Positions 47,007 through 51,582 of a stretch of DNA of 51,582 bases are shown here, in pieces. A program made the position numbers and the translations under genes. Position 1 is the first letter of the stretch; each line of letters begins with the position of its first letter. The notes beneath the pieces are model-generated. The model was given only the letters and a program-made list of their open reading frames with translations, was not told the origin of the DNA and did not search any database. The stretch comes from a virus. The stretch spans positions 1-51,582 of IMG/VR virus record IMGVR_UViG_3300027917_000059, one strand, 5' to 3'.

Positions 47007-47756
47007 ATGAATAAACTATCAGAAGATATAATATTGTCAAGCTTTCTAGAAGAATTAGATGTACTAGAAAAACAAGGCACTTTAAAGGTGACTTTAAAAG
47101 CTCTTGGCAAAGTTTTAAGAGAAGCGGATTTGGTTGCGGGTGAAAAGGGACTCAAGGCAGGATTAGAACTCCTTGGGCGACATAAAGATCCCTTAGCTCG
47201 CGTATCAAAAGGAACCTTAAAGAATCCCGTTAAAGCAAAAACTTATGAGGAGGGAGTAGGAGGTATTGGTAAATTCTTGTTTAAAGAAATAGGAAATACT
47301 GCAGATGCATTTTCACAGGTAAGTAAAAATGTTGGTAAAGGACATTCTCTTACGCATAATGTAAAACAGACAGTTAAAAATGTAGGAACATTATTAAGTG
47401 AACAAGTTAGAGCATCTAAATACAAAGTGATACCAAAAGAAACTGCTAGGTTTCCTATAGCAGACAAAGGAAAAACTATTCAAGGAAAAGGTCTTTTTAA
47501 AAGTAAAGGATTTGATAGAAAAGTTGAGGGTACTACTACTACGGGAGATTACATTGTTAAAAAACGTAAAGCAGTATTACCAGGGTCCTTAGCTCTAACT
47601 CCAGTAGGATTTGGAGCAGGTGCTTTTATATTGGGTTCCGGCAAGAAGAAAGAAACACTTGGTTCTAGAACAGGCGCTGCTGTACAAGAAACAGCGCTAT
47701 GGTCTCTAACACCTCCCATTGCTCAAGTAAAATTAATTTCTGATATGTTAAAATAA
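47007..47756 (+). CDS. Basic virion-associated protein (249 aa)
   Basis: MNKLSEDIILSSFLEELDVL... has a variant of the N-terminal tag (MNK, then FLEELDVLEK). The chain is Lys/Gly-rich (KGLKAGLELLGRHKDPLARV) with one hydrophobic segment near the C-terminus (LALTPVGFGAGAFILG). SD AAAGGAG. Like the other tagged proteins, it may be packaged or membrane-active; position suggests a tail or tape-like accessory. Confidence 0.55.
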   Translation: MNKLSEDIILSSFLEELDVLEKQGTLKVTLKALGKVLREADLVAGEKGLKAGLELLGRHKDPLARVSKGTLKNPVKAKTYEEGVGGIGKFLFKEIGNTADAFSQVSKNVGKGHSLTHNVKQTVKNVGTLLSEQVRASKYKVIPKETARFPIADKGKTIQGKGLFKSKGFDRKVEGTTTTGDYIVKKRKAVLPGSLALTPVGFGAGAFILGSGKKKETLGSRTGAAVQETALWSLTPPIAQVKLISDMLK

Positions 47757-47775
47757 TTTATTGGAGGATATATAA

Positions 47776-49389
47776 ATGGCATATGTAAAACCCGGAGTTG
47801 AAATTGTACAAGAAGCGAAATCTACTACTCCAGCGCTTATTACTCCAGACTTATATGGTGTTATCATAGGTAACGGTTTCCATTGGCAAGATCCCAATGC
47901 GGACAATGATGCGTCTATCGCAACAGAAACTTACGATGGAACAGAAACTACCGTGGCACTAAGTGGAATAAATAGTGTATTTTACAATGTAAGCGACTTG
48001 GAAAATCTAGTTTTAGTAGACTTGATTACAATTTCAGGTACTGGTATTGGAAACGTAACTCATTTGACTTATACAGATGATTACACAGTATCCAATAATG
48101 AAGTAACTATATCAGCAAATGTAGCATATCAAAGTAATTTATATCAAATAAGACTAGGATACTTAGCTAAAAAGAATTCAAGTGACTATGGATATAAAAC
48201 ACTTTATTCATTAGCTGACGTAGAAGAAACAATTGGTGAGCCAGTATCTTGGAATCCGTTAGCATTTGGTGCACGTTTAGCTATGTTAAATTCTGGTACA
48301 GAATTAAACGTATTGAACGTTTCAGGAATGACTGAAAATGATATCGAGACTGCTGTAAGTAGCACTCTTGGTACTCGAGAAGTATACGCAATTGCGCCTG
48401 CAACTCACAACATTGCTATCGGAACTTTGAAAACTCACGTTGATGAATATTCATCAGCTACAAATAAAAAAGAAAGAATTGCAATCATGAATCAGGATCT
48501 ATCTGGATTCTGGGCAGGAGATGCATTTTCTTCAGACAACACAGAGAAAACAAATACAGTAACATCTATCAGAGATGCTAACATTTCTTATCTTGATAGA
48601 AGAATTGTTATCACACATCCTGATGTTGCTTATATAACAGAAACCCGTCATATTAGCACAATAAGTCCTACTTGGATTGCTAATAGCTTTACAAACACTT
48701 CTGCAGGATTCGCATCTTATGGTTTAAAGGCAAAATTTGCTTTTGATGCTTTTATCAATAACAAGAAGTATAAAGCTGGTACAGAAATTACTGCCGCTAT
48801 TTGGGCAGAAATTAGAGACGCTGGATGGGCAGGTGGCGATGGAATGGTTACAGTAGATGTGCCGGTTCCTGGATATTATTATCCTTGCCTAGTTGTTGGA
48901 CAAATTATTGGTGAGTTCCCAGAACAACCTTTAACAAATCTACCAACTACAGGCCTTGGTGAAGTATATGGTTCATCTGACTATTATAATGAAGCTCAGT
49001 TAAATATTTTAGCTGAAGGTGGTACATATATCATGGTTCAAGCTAATCCTAATGCTCCTATAGTATCTAGACATCAGTTAACAACTGACATGACTCAGGT
49101 ATCTAAGAGAGAGCTTAGTATTGTTAAAGCACTTGATTATGTAGCTAAATTCATTAGAAAGTCTATGGTTCCATATATTGGAAGATATAACATTACACCT
49201 GCATTCTTAAAACTAGTTAATTCTATATTAATTAGTATCTCCTTGTACCTGACTCGTGAAGGTAGAATTGAGGATATGAAGATACTATCAGTTGCTGTCG
49301 ATGATATCGCGCCAGATACTATCAGAGTAACCGTGGATATTAAAGTAAAGTATCCAGTAAACTACATTAAAGTAACCTTATTATTCTAA
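47776..49389 (+). CDS. Tail sheath protein
   Basis: 537 residues. Starts MAYVKPGVEIVQEAKSTTPA, the usual sheath beginning (Y-x-PGV-x). The middle domain (DGTETTVALSGINSVFYNVS) is an insertion exposed on the sheath. The C-terminal third (QLTTDMTQVSKRELSIVKAL; DYVAKFIRKSMVPYIGRYNI; RVTVDIKVKYPVNYIKVTL) is the conserved sheath core that polymerises around the tube and contracts. Followed directly by the tube gene. SD GGAGG. Confidence 0.92.
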   Translation: MAYVKPGVEIVQEAKSTTPALITPDLYGVIIGNGFHWQDPNADNDASIATETYDGTETTVALSGINSVFYNVSDLENLVLVDLITISGTGIGNVTHLTYTDDYTVSNNEVTISANVAYQSNLYQIRLGYLAKKNSSDYGYKTLYSLADVEETIGEPVSWNPLAFGARLAMLNSGTELNVLNVSGMTENDIETAVSSTLGTREVYAIAPATHNIAIGTLKTHVDEYSSATNKKERIAIMNQDLSGFWAGDAFSSDNTEKTNTVTSIRDANISYLDRRIVITHPDVAYITETRHISTISPTWIANSFTNTSAGFASYGLKAKFAFDAFINNKKYKAGTEITAAIWAEIRDAGWAGGDGMVTVDVPVPGYYYPCLVVGQIIGEFPEQPLTNLPTTGLGEVYGSSDYYNEAQLNILAEGGTYIMVQANPNAPIVSRHQLTTDMTQVSKRELSIVKALDYVAKFIRKSMVPYIGRYNITPAFLKLVNSILISISLYLTREGRIEDMKILSVAVDDIAPDTIRVTVDIKVKYPVNYIKVTLLF

Positions 49390-49400
49390 GGAGGAATAAC

Positions 49401-50129
49401 ATGGCGAGTGTAAAAAAATTAGAACAATGGGTAGAGAAGTTTACCAGTGAACACGCACAGCCACTGGATACCGTTGCTGGAGATTTCCTATCATCTGAAT
49501 CTGTAGTCCTATTGTCTGGACCACCTAAGTTAGATGAAGGTAATCCGCCTAGTAACTTAATACCCATCGGTTTAGTACAAAATGTACAAGTTACCCAGGC
49601 AAAACAAATTCAACAATTGTTTGAGATTGGTTCAAGATTACCTTTCTTTGTACCTGGTAGAACAACTGTACAAGTTGGTATGGCTAGAGTATTGTTTGAC
49701 GGTCCATCATTAATGCAAGTTCTATATGTATATAATGAAGGCGGTTCAGAGCTTTATGTACCTGCTATTGGCGAAGGACAAACTGCTCTATCAAATCCTG
49801 GTGAACCATACAATACTGCTGGTGAAGATCCAGTGTTAATTGGAACTACGACTGGCGGTTTTGAAACTACAAATAATGCAGAGTTCTTTATAAATCTTGC
49901 TTCTGAATTCTTCAACAAACCTTTAGGTTTGGGCTGCATAATGTATGATATGCAACAACAAGCTTACGGAGGATTCTATTTAGAAGAGTGTTACATACAA
50001 TCACATAGATTTTCTGCATCCGCTCAACAAACTGTATTGATGGAAGATGTCGGCATTCGTTGCACAGCACTTCGTCCAATAAGTATTGACGAGATTGGTG
50101 GCAGTTCGGCAGGAACTTTGGCCGGTTAA
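49401..50129 (+). CDS. Tail tube protein
   Basis: 242 residues with SD AAGGAGG, 11 bp after the sheath gene. IGLVQNVQVTQAKQIQQLFE, FEIGSRLPFFVPGRTTVQVG and the C-terminal GFYLEECYIQSHRFSASAQQ with VLMEDVGIRCTALRP form the beta-barrel pattern of tail tube subunits of contractile phages. It stacks as hexameric rings inside the sheath. Confidence 0.85.
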   Translation: MASVKKLEQWVEKFTSEHAQPLDTVAGDFLSSESVVLLSGPPKLDEGNPPSNLIPIGLVQNVQVTQAKQIQQLFEIGSRLPFFVPGRTTVQVGMARVLFDGPSLMQVLYVYNEGGSELYVPAIGEGQTALSNPGEPYNTAGEDPVLIGTTTGGFETTNNAEFFINLASEFFNKPLGLGCIMYDMQQQAYGGFYLEECYIQSHRFSASAQQTVLMEDVGIRCTALRPISIDEIGGSSAGTLAG

Positions 50130-50139
50130 AAACTTAAGC

Positions 50140-50176
50140 TAAAAAAATAGAACGGGGGCGAAAGCCCCTATTCTAT
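50140..50176 (-). terminator. Terminator between convergent genes
   Basis: ATAGAA-GGGG...CCCC-TTCTAT hairpin. The U-tract (TTTTTTT) is on the minus-strand side, and the stem overlaps the dNMP kinase stop. It may also stop rightward transcription after the tube gene. Confidence 0.75.
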
Positions 50177-50901
50177 CTATTAAAGGCCGCAGCCATTCTA
50201 ATAGGATCTATAAATCCGTGATAAAATTCATCGATCTGTTCTTTAAGACGTGGTACATCTATAGCTATAAGTTCTGCATCTGCAGGATATCCCTCCAGTT
50301 CTGCTTCTGATGGATGATTTGGATCTCTATCATCTGATATAAACTGTGTTCCATCTTCCTTGGTTCTAACAACTTTTATATAATACCCTCCATTTAAACG
50401 TAGTGCATCAACTTCATTCTTAAAGCGTGTATCAGGTATTAAAATAAATCCATTTTTAATGTTGTCTGCAATTGTTCTAGCTTTATCCATTGTAAGATTA
50501 ACCCAATAGTTTGGATCAATTAGTCGTCTTCTAAAATTAGTTCCCCAGAATTGTAAAATTTCAGGATCTTTGCCTTCCATTTTTTCATATCTAGTAATAC
50601 CTCTATCTGTAAATATTTTATGTAGATAAGGATCATCTAAACTAGAAATTGCACGTCGTGTGCCTTCCTTTTTATTATCCAGAACACTATAATAAGCTTT
50701 TTCAGGAGTTACAAATTCTTGCACTATTAAAGGAAATGCGGTATCCGCATTTGTACATTCTTCGTAAACTCCATCTGCCCAATGTATAATTTCTACTGGA
50801 AAATGCTGTATAGTTTCTTGTAAGTAGTTAGCTACAGTATCTTTACCATTTCTAGCTCTGTGTCCAAATCCCATTAACATTACAAAAGGATAATTTACCA
50901 T
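50173..50901 (-). CDS. Deoxynucleoside monophosphate kinase (T4 gp1-like)
   Basis: 242 residues. The P-loop is GFGHRARNGKDT (11-22), the variant with an inserted HRAR seen in phage dNMP kinases. IIHWADGVYEECTNADTAFP follows, then FWGTNFRRRLIDPNYWVNL (~120-138) for the nucleotide and lid region, and LIPDTRFKNEVDAL. It phosphorylates dNMPs, possibly including a modified or hydroxymethylated one, for phage DNA synthesis. It is followed by a terminator and lies 12 bp downstream of the DNA polymerase gene. Confidence 0.85.
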   Translation of the reverse strand: MVNYPFVMLMGFGHRARNGKDTVANYLQETIQHFPVEIIHWADGVYEECTNADTAFPLIVQEFVTPEKAYYSVLDNKKEGTRRAISSLDDPYLHKIFTDRGITRYEKMEGKDPEILQFWGTNFRRRLIDPNYWVNLTMDKARTIADNIKNGFILIPDTRFKNEVDALRLNGGYYIKVVRTKEDGTQFISDDRDPNHPSEAELEGYPADAELIAIDVPRLKEQIDEFYHGFIDPIRMAAAFNR

Positions 50902-50913
50902 ATTAAAATTTGA

Positions 50914-51582
50914 TTAGTGTATCCAGTGTTTACCGACTTTTGCAGTAACTTCCATAGGTACTGAGTCGGCATAATGATTAAATGATTTTATCATCTCTTC
51001 TTCGGTCGCCAGTTTTACTTCTTGTGTATGTTCGGGCGATACTTCTACAAGGATTTCATCATGTATTGCATTAACTATTTTTGCATTATAATTATTCTTT
51101 TTAATTCTATTTTTTAATCTCACTAATGCTAATTTGGTAGTTGATGCTCCCGCACCCTGAAATGGTAGATTTTTAGATTGATTTATCGCATGAGCTACAA
51201 CTGCTCTATTATCCCAATCAATTCCACCCAAATCTACTCGTCTTCCATCTAATGGAGAAAGTGCGTATTTATTTTTTAATACACTATCTACAATCCCATC
51301 CATAAATTTCTTTACACTAGGAAATACTGTAAAATATCTATTCATTAATGCTCTTGCATCTTCATAAGGTATTCTAAGTTGTGTGGATAATTTTCTAGGC
51401 CCCGCACCATATAATAATGCAAATGTGATAGCTTTGCATTGATTACGTTCTTGAGGAATTATAGAATTATAATCCTTTTTGAACAACAAGCTGGCTGAGT
51501 AGGTATGTAAATCTATACCTTTCTTCAGTGCATCAATCATTTGATTTTCAGCACTTGCGTGTGCTAATAATCTAAGTTCTTG
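50914..51582 (-). CDS. DNA polymerase family A, C-terminal part (5' end beyond window)
   Basis: 222 residues visible; the frame continues past 51582. QELRLLAHASAENQMIDAL and GIDLHTYSA correspond to motif A surroundings. Motif B/O-helix is RNQCKAITFALLYGAG, with the R-x3-K-x3-F-x3-YG spacing kept and Phe (not Tyr) at the ddNTP-discrimination site. Then LDGRRVDLGG, and motif C IHDEILVEV with His-Asp-Glu. This is the palm/fingers polymerase region; whether an exonuclease domain precedes it cannot be seen. The SD of the kinase gene lies beyond its stop. Confidence 0.92.
   Translation of the reverse strand, partial: QELRLLAHASAENQMIDALKKGIDLHTYSASLLFKKDYNSIIPQERNQCKAITFALLYGAGPRKLSTQLRIPYEDARALMNRYFTVFPSVKKFMDGIVDSVLKNKYALSPLDGRRVDLGGIDWDNRAVVAHAINQSKNLPFQGAGASTTKLALVRLKNRIKKNNYNAKIVNAIHDEILVEVSPEHTQEVKLATEEEMIKSFNHYADSVPMEVTAKVGKHWIH

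Noticed and set aside
49367-49567. Minus-strand frame opposite the tube gene start
   Set aside because: No SD, and it overlaps conserved tail tube coding sequence.

Overview
This 51.6 kb, AT-rich, gene-dense window looks like part of the genome of a large lytic contractile-tailed phage (myovirus). It holds a large terminase subunit, a prohead protease, a Glu-rich core protein, an HK97-type capsid protein, a tail sheath and a tail tube, plus the end of a family A DNA polymerase and a dNMP kinase. No integrase, att site, CRISPR array or tRNA was recognised. The host is probably Gram-negative: there are lipoprotein signals and an outer-membrane beta-barrel. Several signal peptides end in Ala/Gly-Gln, a style common in Bacteroidota. 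Strong Shine-Dalgarno (SD) sites are used throughout, often with GTG or TTG starts, which is less typical of that phylum, so the host call is only a hint.

Left arm (1-17,117, all minus strand): accessory and probably earlier-expressed genes, mostly unknown and small. Recognisable products are a SPOUT RNA methyltransferase, a GIY-YIG/NUMOD homing endonuclease, an outer-membrane beta-barrel, a dual-specificity-type phosphatase, a C39-like cysteine peptidase, a T4-PseT-like polynucleotide kinase/phosphatase, and a NADAR domain fused to a SLOG-like domain (a possible ADP-ribose-related counter-defence). The units are punctuated by intrinsic terminators, many followed at once by a recurring element reading AAATTTT-GGTATAAGAA on the minus strand, which I take as a phage promoter. 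Three of these elements lie in a 0.65 kb stretch without genes (7,879-8,534) and seem to drive non-coding RNAs, two with potential pseudoknots. A fourth drives a structured leader ahead of the phosphatase operon.

Right arm (17,211-50,129, plus strand): the virion operon. Order: lytic transglycosylase, small proteins, DUF192, a LigD-phosphoesterase/ATP-dependent ligase fusion, several tagged proteins (including a 663-residue protein with two HExxH modules and a nucleotidyltransferase), bS21-like ribosomal protein, terminase, prohead protease, acidic core proteins, decoration-type protein, capsid, large beta-rich fibre or tail proteins, neck-type proteins, a GH19-like lysozyme, a membrane protein, a triple-PAS protein, sheath and tube. 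Many proteins carry a short tag of the type MDKAT-x-(V/I)FEK(L/I), sometimes internally at what look like fused gene boundaries. This suggests a capsid-targeting or processing signal and a set of enzymes packaged in the head. Candidate plus-strand promoters are sigma70-like (TTGnnn-17-TATATT).

Right end (50,173-51,582, minus strand): dNMP kinase and the C-terminal part of DNA polymerase, the edge of a replication module. The most noteworthy items are the structured RNA cassettes, the tag/polyprotein system, the NADAR-SLOG fusion, and the PAS-only sensor beside the lysozyme.
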